Positions 1 to 7,951 of a stretch of DNA of 64,000 nucleotides are shown here, one piece after another. The position numbers and the translations under genes were made by a program. Source of the DNA: CBDCIS01 sp965217565. Its GTDB lineage: Bacteria; Chloroflexota; Dehalococcoidia; Lucifugimonadales; CATOSD01. How positions within the stretch are numbered: the stretch's first letter is position 1; each line of letters starts with the position of its first letter. The stretch is taken from assembly GCA_965217565.1 (NCBI GenBank), contig CBDCIS010000012.1, positions 124,001 to 188,000 of the forward strand, written 5' to 3'. The notes beneath the pieces were generated by a model that had not been told where the DNA came from, searched no databases, and was given only the letters and a program-made list of their open reading frames with translations.

Positions 1-2
1 GA

Positions 3-230
3 ATGTTGTACTCGGCCCTCGGAGACCAGCAGGTAGAGTTGTTGCTCAGCGAGCTAGTTTCGGGCGGAGTGGGAGACGAGTTGCTCAACTCGCGCGAGTT
101 CTCATTCGACTGGCACAGCGAGGTCATACTGAGAGCGGCCAAGCATCGCAGGCTAGGTCCTCTCATTCGCTCATTCAGCCCCGCCGTAGTTCCGTTTCTC
201 GCCCGGCTGGCGAAGGGCAGGTTCGCGTAA
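3..230 (+). CDS. C-terminal part of an unidentified protein (cut by window edge)
   Basis: The open frame reaches the left edge of the window, so the first Met visible here is probably internal and only about 75 C-terminal residues are present. The end is basic and hydrophobic (RRLGPLIRSF, then PFLARLAKGRFA). The general look, an acidic helix with LLLSELVSGG followed by a basic Leu/Pro-rich tail, recalls the C-terminus of geranylgeranyl-reductase-like FAD proteins. That is only an impression and I would not name it. It converges on the acetyl-CoA hydrolase gene on the other strand. Confidence 0.45.
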   Translation: MLYSALGDQQVELLLSELVSGGVGDELLNSREFSFDWHSEVILRAAKHRRLGPLIRSFSPAVVPFLARLAKGRFA

Positions 231-373
231 GAATCCCACCGGAGGTCGGTTTTTTGTGGCAAGGCGTAGAGGTGGGTTTGAACCCCACTGCAATCTGCCC
301 GGCGAGCAGACCATTTCCATGCTAGGTCACCCGGCGCATTATGAGCGTTCGCGCGCACTCGCAGGGGCAATCA
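231..373. other. Convergent intergenic region with a T-arm-like hairpin
   Basis: There is no gene here. It holds a perfect 5-bp stem GTGGG/CCCAC around a 7-base loop TTTGAAC, close to the geometry of a tRNA T-arm. No matching acceptor, D or anticodon arms can be found upstream. It may act as a weak terminator between the two converging genes. Confidence 0.3.
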
Positions 374-1826
374 TCAACCGCGCGCCAGCGACTTGCGCAG
401 TTCGCCGCGAAAGTCGGGATGGGCTATCGCTATGAGCGCCTCCGCGCGCTCCCAGTGATTCTTGCCCAGCAGGCAGGCCACTCCGTACTCGGTTACTATC
501 GTGTCCGCAAAGAAACGGGGCACCGTAATCAGAGAGCCGGCTTCCATCATTGGCACGATGCGGGACACCGCGCCGTCCAGCGCCGTGGAGTACAGCAGAG
601 TGATCGCCCTGCCGCCCCTGGAGTAGAGCGCGCCCAGGTGAGTGTCGGGTTGGCCGCCGATTCCGTTTATCATCCGAGGGCCAAATACGCTTTCAGAGTT
701 TACCTGTCCGGTCAGGTCAACCGACAGGGCGTTGTTCATGCTTATCTGCCGGTCGTTCCTGGCGATAACAGCCGGGTTCAGCGCGTATTCAGGGCCGTAG
801 AGTTCGAACATGGGATTGTCGTCGATGAAGGCCAACTCATGCTCGTCCGCGCCGCTCCAGGCGACCGCCACCGCCTTGTCCCGGTGAATGTTCTTACGGC
901 TTCCGTTGATTACGCCGGCCTCCACCAGCCGCACTACGTGAGGGACGACCAACTCTGTATGCAGTCCCAGATCGAGCTTGTCGTCGAACACGCCCAGCCT
1001 TGGCAGGTAGGTGGAGGGTGTCCCCACGCCTATCTGTATGGTGGCGCCATCGGGTATTAGACGCTTCACGTGCTCACCGATGGTGCGCGCCTCCGGGGGA
1101 GGGTCGTCCAGCGCGAAACGCACCCTGAGAATGGATGGGGCGATCACGTCGAGGCGGTGCGCAAAAGGGGCCAGGCGGGCTGGACTGACCTGCCGTATGA
1201 TCTCCTCGAACGCGCTCCGCTTTTCTTCAGGGAACCCGGAGACGGCCTGCAAGAGGTCTTCCCTGGTTGCCGCCGCAGGGGTTTTCAACAAAGTGGTCGA
1301 AGGCTGATATGGGCAGAAAGCAGTCTCCATGGGGGCGAATGAGTGACGGATCGACTTCTGCTATCGCCTTCCTCGCCCGCATCGTGTAGGTGCGCTTGAA
1401 CCAGAGGTGCGGGCCGAATGAGACCAGACCGCGCCTATCCGGCGAGCCTATGGTCGTCATCACCACGTCAATGGGCTTCGATTCGGACGGCCGCTCGTCT
1501 GTCGCTTTGTGGCTCAGCGAGAATGGAAGGGGAAGGTAGGGCGCTTGACCGGCGTCGTGAAACGGCCTGGCGTTTGGGCCGATGAAGTTCTCGAACTCTA
1601 CCTGGAAGTCTCCCTCTTCGGAAGAGAGAAACCCGCTCAGGTCAACGTCGGGCGCCGATATGCTGAGGCTAACGTCACGGAGCTCTCGCCTCCGTTCGGA
1701 CAGGGCCTTGGCCAGTTGACGCGGCTGATTGGAGAGCGGGACGACAACCCTGTCCCCGCTCTCCACAATGCCGACCGCTTCCTCGGCTGAGACGACCTTG
1801 CGACGGTACTCTTCCTGCCAACCCAT
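374..1826 (-). pseudogene. Acetyl-CoA hydrolase/4-hydroxybutyrate CoA-transferase family, frameshifted
   Basis: The enzyme would move CoA between acyl groups in the cytoplasm (ACH1/Cat family, usually 430-500 residues). The N-terminal part (MGWQEEYRRKVVSAEEAV) lies in one frame from 1826. The C-terminal part, with GVGTPSTYLP, DLTGQVNSES and the family-typical TEYGVACLLGKNHWERA, lies in another frame down to 374. The two match one protein if a single A is removed from the AAAA run at 1282-1285, which restores FVETPAAATRED. This is either an assembly error or a recent frameshift; all other family motifs are intact. It is the last gene of the minus-strand group mogA-trmD-ICL family. Confidence 0.85.
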
Positions 1827-1853
1827 AGCGATCCTCCAGGATTTTCGGCGTCT

Positions 1854-2735
1854 CTACGCCCGCAGGCTCTGCTCGTCGGCGTAGCCTGCGTCCAGGGCCA
1901 GCAGCTCCTCGAGGCCGACCATGTTGAAGCAATCCTCCAGGCTGACCATGTTTTCCACCAGGTGCGCCGTGGTGCCCTTTTGCCTGAGTTCTCTCATGAC
2001 GTGAGAGATCACCTTGCTAACCGTCATTAGCGCGCTTGCGGGAAAGATTACCAGCTTGAAACCCATTCGCTCCAACTCGGACACAGAGAGGAGGGGCGAT
2101 TTTCCCGATTCCACGAAGTTGTAGAGTACCGGCACATCGAAAGTCCGCGCGACGCGCTCGGCCTGTTCCGGTGTCCGCAGGGCTTCGACGAACAGAACGT
2201 CAGCGCCCGCATCGACGTAGGCCTCGCAACGCGCCATGGTGTCGTCCCAGTCCGTGACGGCGAGGGCGTCGGTGCGAACGATGATAACGAAGTCGTCGTC
2301 CGTGCGAGCATCGACGGCGGCGCGGATTCTACGCGCCATTTCGCCCGGCGGCACAACCCGCTTGTTGTCCAGGTGACCGCAGCGCTTGGGCGATTCCTGA
2401 TCTTCTATGTGAACCGCGGCCACGCCAGCGCGCTCGTACTGGCGGATGGTGCGCCGCACGTTGAGTGCGCCGCCGTAGCCGGTATCGGCGTCCGCGATGA
2501 CCGGCACGTCCACCGAGGAGGCGATGCTGGCCGCGTTAGCCACCATTTCGGTCGCGGAGGCAAGACCGAGGTCCGGGTAGCCCAGCCGCGAGACCGAGGT
2601 TCCCGCGCCAGTCATGTACACCGCTTGGAACCCCTCGCGTTCGATAATCCGCGCAGTCAGGCAATCGTACGCCCCGGGCGCGACGATAATGCCTGGATCC
2701 CCTAGCATCTGGCGCAGCCTCGTGGTGGTCTTCAT
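1854..2735 (-). CDS. Isocitrate lyase/PEP mutase superfamily enzyme
   Basis: This is a 293-residue TIM-barrel lyase of the ICL/PEPM superfamily, cytoplasmic, acting on C-C or C-P bonds of 2-oxo or 2-hydroxy acids with Mg2+. Visible marks are APGAYDCLTARI near residue 20, the metal-binding strand VIADADTGYGG at about 80-90, HIEDQ, and the signature loop KRCGH at about 116-120 that also occurs in 2-methylisocitrate lyase. The substrate cannot be told from sequence: methylisocitrate lyase, oxaloacetate decarboxylase and phosphonomutase-like members all share these motifs. Its ATG overlaps the trmD stop by 4 bp, so it is probably translationally coupled. With the CoA-transferase downstream it could serve short-chain acid catabolism (inference). 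Confidence 0.85.
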   Translation of the reverse strand: MKTTTRLRQMLGDPGIIVAPGAYDCLTARIIEREGFQAVYMTGAGTSVSRLGYPDLGLASATEMVANAASIASSVDVPVIADADTGYGGALNVRRTIRQYERAGVAAVHIEDQESPKRCGHLDNKRVVPPGEMARRIRAAVDARTDDDFVIIVRTDALAVTDWDDTMARCEAYVDAGADVLFVEALRTPEQAERVARTFDVPVLYNFVESGKSPLLSVSELERMGFKLVIFPASALMTVSKVISHVMRELRQKGTTAHLVENMVSLEDCFNMVGLEELLALDAGYADEQSLRA

Positions 2736-3496
2736 TGTATTCTCCTAATCTGTTCTATGAAGTCAATTTCTTCCTCGGTGAGTTGGGCAGATTCCAACAG
2801 TTCAGGGCGGCGCAGGTACGTTTTGCGGAGAGACTCCCTTCGCCGCCATCGGGCTATCTCGGCATGATTGCCGGAGAGCAGGGCCTCCGGCACGGGCCAG
2901 CCTCGAAACTCTGCCGGCCGGGTGTACTGCGGATGCTGGATGAGGCCGGTGGTGAAGGAGTCGTCCAGGGTGGATTCCACGGAGCCGACGACGCCTGGCA
3001 CGAGGCGTGACACCGCGTCGATGAGCACCATCGCCGCGAGTTCGCCGCCGCTGACCACGTAGTCGCCGATGCTAATCTCGTCGGTCGCGAGGTGCTGGCG
3101 CACACGCTCATCGACCCCTTCGTAGCGGCCGCAGAGCAACACCATATCTCTGTGCCGTGACAGTTCCTCCACCGCCTGCTGAGTAAGAGTGCGGCCCTGG
3201 GGCGAGAGCAGAATCACGGGGGAGTCGTCGTCGAGATCGGTAGTGGACCGGACTGCGTCCACGGCGTCGAATAGGGGTTCTGGCTTCATCAACATACCAC
3301 GCCCGCCGCCGAAAGGGTAGTCGTCCACCGTCCTATGGCGATCGGTCGCGTAATTCCGAATGTCGTGGGTCCTTATGTCGATGAGGTTGTTTTGAATCGC
3401 GCGGGCCATGATGCTCTCGGCGAACGGGCTTACAAACATCTCTGGAAAGATGGTCAGGACGTGGAACCGCGTGAGCTTGCCTAGTGTGTCCGCCAT
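2732..3496 (-). CDS. trmD: tRNA (guanine-37-N1)-methyltransferase
   Basis: TrmD methylates N1 of G37 next to the anticodon of several tRNAs, using SAM, and prevents +1 frameshifting. The 254-residue length is normal. Seen are FHVLTIFPEMF at the start, DYPFGGGRGML, LLSPQGR, the trefoil-knot SAM-binding LLCGRYEGVDERV, and SIGDYVVSGGELA. The C-terminal domain has HPQYTRP and LLSGNHAEI. It overlaps the end of mogA by 16 bp and the next gene by 4 bp, so the three are almost certainly one transcript. The usual partners rimM, rpsP and rplS are absent here, so this is not the standard ribosomal context. Confidence 0.97.
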   Translation of the reverse strand: MADTLGKLTRFHVLTIFPEMFVSPFAESIMARAIQNNLIDIRTHDIRNYATDRHRTVDDYPFGGGRGMLMKPEPLFDAVDAVRSTTDLDDDSPVILLSPQGRTLTQQAVEELSRHRDMVLLCGRYEGVDERVRQHLATDEISIGDYVVSGGELAAMVLIDAVSRLVPGVVGSVESTLDDSFTTGLIQHPQYTRPAEFRGWPVPEALLSGNHAEIARWRRRESLRKTYLRRPELLESAQLTEEEIDFIEQIRRIQ

Positions 3497-3960
3497 CCCT
3501 TAACCATCTCCAGGGCATGAGGCAATGCGGGCAGCGCGACTTCCAAACACTCTCGGACACCCTTTGGGCTGCCCGGCAGGTTGACGATGAGGCAGCCATT
3601 CCTCACCCCTGCCACAGAGCGGCTGAGCATGGCCATAGGCGTATTCTTCAGCGTCTGGATGCGCATAGCTTCTGCGATGCCGGGCGCTTCGATGTCGATG
3701 ACTGCCCTGGTGGCCTCTGGGGTGACGTCTCTCGGGCCAAGTCCGGTACCGCCCGTGGTCAAAACCAGATCGACGTTGCCGCCATCGCACCACTCCCGCA
3801 GCTTTTGGGATATTATCTCTCTTTCGTCCGGAACGATGGCACGAGATACTCGCTCGAAACCCTCACGATCCATGATATCGCTTACGGAGTCCCCGCTGGT
3901 ATCTATGCGTTCGCCTTTAGATCCGGCGTCGCTGATAGTAAGAATCGAAAGCGTGAAAAT
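3481..3960 (-). CDS. mogA: Molybdopterin adenylyltransferase MogA/MoaB, probable ATT start
   Basis: The protein adenylylates molybdopterin during molybdenum cofactor synthesis. The family core is clear: LTTGGTGLGPRDVTPEAT (MPT binding) and VNLPGSPKGVRECLE. A Met exists at 3873, but the conserved N-terminal strand lies upstream in the same frame and reads ILTISDAGSKGERIDTSGD, so the real start must be further out. The in-frame stop TAA at 3964-3966 leaves only a few codons and none is ATG, GTG or TTG. The first codon after the stop is GAC and the next is ATT at 3960, preceded by a perfect AAGGAGG six bases upstream. I therefore call an AUU start, giving 159 residues, the normal family size. 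The alternative is a sequencing error at the start codon. Confidence 0.82.
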   Translation of the reverse strand: MFTLSILTISDAGSKGERIDTSGDSVSDIMDREGFERVSRAIVPDEREIISQKLREWCDGGNVDLVLTTGGTGLGPRDVTPEATRAVIDIEAPGIAEAMRIQTLKNTPMAMLSRSVAGVRNGCLIVNLPGSPKGVRECLEVALPALPHALEMVKGWRTH

Positions 3961-4213
3961 GTCTTACCTCCTTGTCAGATAAGTTTAGGACTTCAACCAA
4001 ATACTCCGAGCAAAAGAAGGGATAATTTACCTTGCATTGGCAAGCGCACCTTTGGGAAACTCTTGAGTAAGTTGTTGTAGTCTAATGCGCTTGGGCCACC
4101 TCAATCTTACCACGACTGGGCAACTGAAGCCTATGCATCGGCCCGGTCAATGAATGTCGAACAGGGTCAGATCGGCGCAGTCGCGGATGAGATGACCCTC
4201 TATTAGGGTAGCA

Positions 4214-5137
4214 TTGAAGCCAAGCCACACGCCCGTTTTGACGCATGAGGTCGTTTCCGCCCTTCAAGTTCGACCTCTTGGGAAGTACATAGACTGCAAC
4301 GTGGGAGAGGGTGGTCACTCTCAGGCGATTTTGAGCGCCGTTGCTCCAGGTCCGCGCCTGCTTGGAATAGACCTGGACACCGAGGCGTTGATGGCAGCGC
4401 GGAGCCGCTTGGGGACACACGGAGAGCGCGTCGCGCTGGCGCAGGGGAACTTTGCGGACCTGGGAGTCATAGCCGAAGGATACGGCTTCAGCCCCGCGGA
4501 CGGCGTTCTCTTTGACTTGGGCATATCTTCGCTGCAAGTGGATACCCCGGAGAGGGGATTTAGTTTTCGCTGGGAAGCGCGGCTCGACATGCGGTTCGAT
4601 ATAGGCCAGGAAACTACGGCTCATGACGTGGTTAATGGATACCCAGAGGAATCGCTTGCCAACGTCATCTTTAGATTGGGCGAGGAGCGCAGGGCTAGGC
4701 GGATAGCGAGGGCCATCGTCAGAAGGCGTCCGATAGAGACGACAACCCAATTGGCGGACGTGGTAACGCAGGCCCTGGGCAAACCGGGTAAGAGCAGAAC
4801 TCATCCGGCGACGCGCACGTTCCAGGCGATCCGAATGGCAGTAAACCAGGAGCTGGAAAACCTGGAGCAGGGACTGGAGCAGAGCCTCGAAACGTTGGGG
4901 TCGGGCGGGCGTCTCGTAGTGATAAGTTATCACTCGCTCGAGGACAGGTTGGTTAAGAACAAGTTGCGCCGCGAGGCTTCGGAATGCGTGTGTCCACCCA
5001 AAACACCTATGTGCGTATGCGGCCATACGGCAAGGATACGGTTGGTCAATCGCAGAATGAAGAGGCCGACGTTGAAGGAAGTCCAGGCCAACCCGCGGAG
5101 TAGAAGCGCTCGAATGCGAGTCGCGGCGCGAATCTGA
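4214..5137 (+). CDS. rsmH: 16S rRNA (cytosine-1402-N4)-methyltransferase RsmH (MraW)
   Basis: RsmH methylates N4 of C1402 in the ribosomal P site. The 307-residue protein begins at TTG (4214) with AGGG a few bases upstream. It shows HTPVLTHEVV, the SAM motif DCNVGEGGHSQAIL, LLGIDLDTEAL, GVLFDLGISSLQVD, the FxxRxDMRFD loop, ATRTFQAIRMAVNQEL and VISYHSLEDRLVK. These are all diagnostic. It is the first gene of a reduced division cluster, with ftsA starting 65 bp after its stop. mraZ, ftsL, ftsI and the mur genes that normally follow are not here. Confidence 0.97.
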   Translation: MKPSHTPVLTHEVVSALQVRPLGKYIDCNVGEGGHSQAILSAVAPGPRLLGIDLDTEALMAARSRLGTHGERVALAQGNFADLGVIAEGYGFSPADGVLFDLGISSLQVDTPERGFSFRWEARLDMRFDIGQETTAHDVVNGYPEESLANVIFRLGEERRARRIARAIVRRRPIETTTQLADVVTQALGKPGKSRTHPATRTFQAIRMAVNQELENLEQGLEQSLETLGSGGRLVVISYHSLEDRLVKNKLRREASECVCPPKTPMCVCGHTARIRLVNRRMKRPTLKEVQANPRSRSARMRVAARI

Positions 5138-5202
5138 GTGTGAAGGCAACAATTGTGGTAACGAGGCGAAGACAACACCCCGTTTTCAGAGGGACCGATA
5201 CT

Positions 5203-6474
5203 ATGGAAGAAGAAGGACTGATAACCGCGATAGATGTTGGAACCACCAAGGTTTGCACCGTTGTCGGAAAGAAGAACGGATCGGCGGAGCCGACTATCCT
5301 GGCGTACAGCATCGTGCCTTGCGAAGGCCTGAAGAAGGGCGTCGTTACGGATCTCGACGCGACGGAGAGTGCAGTTCGCGCTTCGATTCAGATAGTGGAG
5401 CAAAAGGCCGGGATAAGCGTTCAGTCGGCCTACGTCGGGATTACTGGCGCTCACATCGAGTTCATGAACCGCAGGGATTCGATGAAGTGGGCTGGCAGGT
5501 ACGGCGTCGTAACCAACGACGACCTCGCCCTGGTGCCCCAGAAGGCTGCTTCTAACGTGAAGATCCCTGGACGCGAGGTAATCCACGCCATACCTATAAG
5601 CTACTCTCTGGATGGCAACGAGGGCATCATAAGTCCTTTGGGAATGCACACCGACCGAATGGAGGTCAAGACCTATGTCGTGACGGGAGCCTCCCAAATG
5701 GTTGGCGACCTGACCAGCGCGGTAGAAAGGGCAGGGGTGCAAGTAGAATCGCTGGTGCTGGAGCCGTTGGCCAGCAGTCTTGCGGTGCTCAGGCAGGCCG
5801 AAAGAGATGCCAGCGTTGGACTGATAGACATCGGTGGTGGAACGACAGACGTGATCTTGTTCAAGAATGGGCCGGTCCATTACACGTCCGCCATATCTGT
5901 GGGCGGCTACCAGTTCACAAACGACATCGCGTACACCTACGACACGACCTACGACACCGCGGAGACCATCAAACTGAAGTACGCTCACACGGATCCGAGC
6001 GCTGTAGCCCTTCTGGATGAAATCTCCATGCCTATGTCCGGAAGAAGGGTTGATCTCAAGGTGCCCGTGCGCGACATCTGCCAGTTGACGCGGGAGCGTG
6101 CGCAAGAGTTGGTGCACCTCATCAAGATGAAGCTTCGGGATGCGGGCATAACAGACACTTCGAAAACCCGGCTCGTAATGACCGGAGGCGCCGCAGTTCT
6201 ACCAGGGTTAAAGGAGTTGGTGCAGCAGTCGTTGACGCCATTCGTGCGCATTGGCACGCCTAACGGCTCCCTCGACGTGCCGGGTGAGCTCAGGGCTCCC
6301 GCGTTCGCCACCAGCACGGGAATACTCCTGTGGGCCACCGAACAGGAAGCCTATCGAGTTGGTCAAGGCATCGACGGCGCGGGCGTCAATGGCAGCAACG
6401 GAAACAATGGATACGACACGGGGAACGGACGCGGCGGACTGATTTCTAGATTCGCCAGGCGGTTCATGGGCTAG
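5203..6474 (+). CDS. ftsA: Cell division protein FtsA
   Basis: FtsA is the actin-like ATPase that anchors FtsZ filaments to the membrane. I start it at ATG 5203 (423 residues), which has GAGGG eight bases upstream. A GTG at 5140 would add 21 residues without family similarity or a ribosome site. Seen are phosphate 1 (ITAIDVGTTKVCTVVG), phosphate 2 (VGLIDIGGGTTDVILF), the adenosine motif (VMTGGAAVLPGLKEL) and the SHS2 insertion (1C domain) after LKKGVVTDLDA. The C-terminus, after a Gly/Asn-rich linker, ends in GGLISRFARRFMG, a typical amphipathic membrane-targeting helix. ftsZ follows 90 bp downstream. Confidence 0.97.
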   Translation: MEEEGLITAIDVGTTKVCTVVGKKNGSAEPTILAYSIVPCEGLKKGVVTDLDATESAVRASIQIVEQKAGISVQSAYVGITGAHIEFMNRRDSMKWAGRYGVVTNDDLALVPQKAASNVKIPGREVIHAIPISYSLDGNEGIISPLGMHTDRMEVKTYVVTGASQMVGDLTSAVERAGVQVESLVLEPLASSLAVLRQAERDASVGLIDIGGGTTDVILFKNGPVHYTSAISVGGYQFTNDIAYTYDTTYDTAETIKLKYAHTDPSAVALLDEISMPMSGRRVDLKVPVRDICQLTRERAQELVHLIKMKLRDAGITDTSKTRLVMTGGAAVLPGLKELVQQSLTPFVRIGTPNGSLDVPGELRAPAFATSTGILLWATEQEAYRVGQGIDGAGVNGSNGNNGYDTGNGRGGLISRFARRFMG

Positions 6475-6564
6475 TCGCCCTGAACGGCGCGCCTGCACAA
6501 AGCGTTGAGCAGAAATCCAGCCGCGTGTTCTCCAGTAAATAAGATAAGGCAAAGGGAGGAAACC

Positions 6565-7665
6565 ATGGCCGTCAGCAATAGGAACCCGGACGGAGTCGCC
6601 AAGATCAAGGTCGTGGGCGTAGGTGGCGGAGGATCGAACGCCGTCTCCAGGATGTACAGGGAGCGGATCCCGGGTGTGGAATACATGGTGGTGAACACCG
6701 ACGACCAGGCGCTGGCGCGGTGTGACGTGCCTCTGAAGATCCGAGTTGGAGACCAGCTCACAAGAGGCAAAGGTGTCGGGGGCGATCCGGATCTGGGTAT
6801 GCGCTCCGCTGAGGAGAGCAGGGAAGAGCTCTACGAGGCCATCTGCGATGCGGACATGGTGTTCATCGCCGCCGGTATGGGCGGCGGAACCGGCACGGGC
6901 GCGGCCCCTATCGCAGCCCAATTGGCGAAAGAGACGGGAGCGCTCACCGTCGGAGTGGTAACGCGGCCATTCGACTTCGAAGGTCTGCGCCGCGCCCAGG
7001 TGGCCGAAGAGGGAATCAATCGTCTGAAGGAACACGTGGACACGCTGCTGGCAATCCCTAACGAGCGTCTCCACGTAATCTGCGAAGAGGAGATAACGGC
7101 CGAGAACGCCTTCAAGATGGCCGACGACGTACTTCGCATGGGGGTCCAGTCTATCGCTGAGCTTGTTACGGTGCCGGGGGAAATCAACCTCGACTTCGCC
7201 GACATTCAGGCCATCATGCGAGACTCGGGGCCGGCATGGATGTCCATCGGCTGGGGCATTGGCGAGCACAGGGCGAGGGAGGCCGCGCAGCGCGCCATCA
7301 CCAACCCGTTGCTGAATGTCTCGATCGAGGGCGCGAGAGGCGTGCTCTTCAACATCACGGGAGGCAGCGACCTCAGGCTATCGGAGCTGCACGAAGCCGC
7401 CGAGGTGATCCAGCGCGTCGTCGAGCCGGACGCTAACATCATATTTGGCATGGTCACCGATCTGAAGCTGGAGAACGAGATAAAGCTGACCATCATCGCC
7501 ACCGGATTCCCAACAGGCGATGACGCACAGGATCGGGAGGACGGCCTCACCCAGATGCTGCAGGAAGCCCTGTCCGGCGAAACCTCCCAATTGGATCTGC
7601 CCCCGTTCCTCCGCAGGTACACCAAGGTGCGCAAGATAAACCCTTCTCACATAAACTCGCACTAA
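6565..7665 (+). CDS. ftsZ: Cell division GTPase FtsZ
   Basis: FtsZ is the tubulin-like GTPase that forms the cytokinetic ring. The start is ATG 6565 (366 residues) with a strong AAGGGAGG site; an earlier Met at 6505 has none. Seen are KVVGVGGGGSNAV, the GTP-binding AAGMGGGTGTGAAP, the T7 loop NLDFADI contributing the catalytic acid, and a short C-terminal linker. The C-terminal peptide DLPPFLRR is the FtsA-binding tail and is followed by about 17 extra residues. It is followed by a strong hairpin, so it probably ends the rsmH-ftsA-ftsZ transcript. Confidence 0.98.
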   Translation: MAVSNRNPDGVAKIKVVGVGGGGSNAVSRMYRERIPGVEYMVVNTDDQALARCDVPLKIRVGDQLTRGKGVGGDPDLGMRSAEESREELYEAICDADMVFIAAGMGGGTGTGAAPIAAQLAKETGALTVGVVTRPFDFEGLRRAQVAEEGINRLKEHVDTLLAIPNERLHVICEEEITAENAFKMADDVLRMGVQSIAELVTVPGEINLDFADIQAIMRDSGPAWMSIGWGIGEHRAREAAQRAITNPLLNVSIEGARGVLFNITGGSDLRLSELHEAAEVIQRVVEPDANIIFGMVTDLKLENEIKLTIIATGFPTGDDAQDREDGLTQMLQEALSGETSQLDLPPFLRRYTKVRKINPSHINSH

Positions 7666-7750
7666 ATCCCTGCGACTTGGGAGTGACAACGATTCATTTC
7701 GGGCTTGTATAAGCTGGACGGAGAAGAGGAACAGTCAATCGGAAGCGATA

Positions 7751-7783
7751 GAGCGGCCCCGCCACGATACGGCGGGGCCGCTC
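7751..7783 (+). terminator. Strong GC hairpin after ftsZ
   Basis: A perfect 13-bp stem (gagcggccccgcc and its complement) surrounds a 7-base loop, 85 bp after the ftsZ stop. The downstream tract is only modestly T-rich (TCGTGTCGTTTC), so termination strength is uncertain, but the position fits the end of the division operon. Confidence 0.65.
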
Positions 7784-7951
7784 TCGTGTCGTTTCATTCA
7801 CGCAAAGTCCGCAATGGAAGACGCCCCCTAAATCCAAGCAGGCTGGTCCTACAGCCACGAAGATGCCCTCCCAATTCATTGAATGGCTTGGAGAGGAGCG
7901 CCCTCCTGAAGTATAATCCTGACGCAACAGTCGGCTTCGAGGAGGGACAAG

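Noticed and set aside
255..300. Possible tRNA (T-arm-like GTGGG-TTTGAAC-CCCAC)
   Set aside because: No acceptor, D-arm or anticodon arm pairs with it.
341..1060. Plus-strand frame of 239 codons opposite the CoA hydrolase
   Set aside because: Shadow of the minus-strand gene; the minus frame carries all family motifs.
4930..6117. Minus-strand frame of 395 codons opposite rsmH/ftsA
   Set aside because: No recognisable domain and fully opposite two conserved genes.
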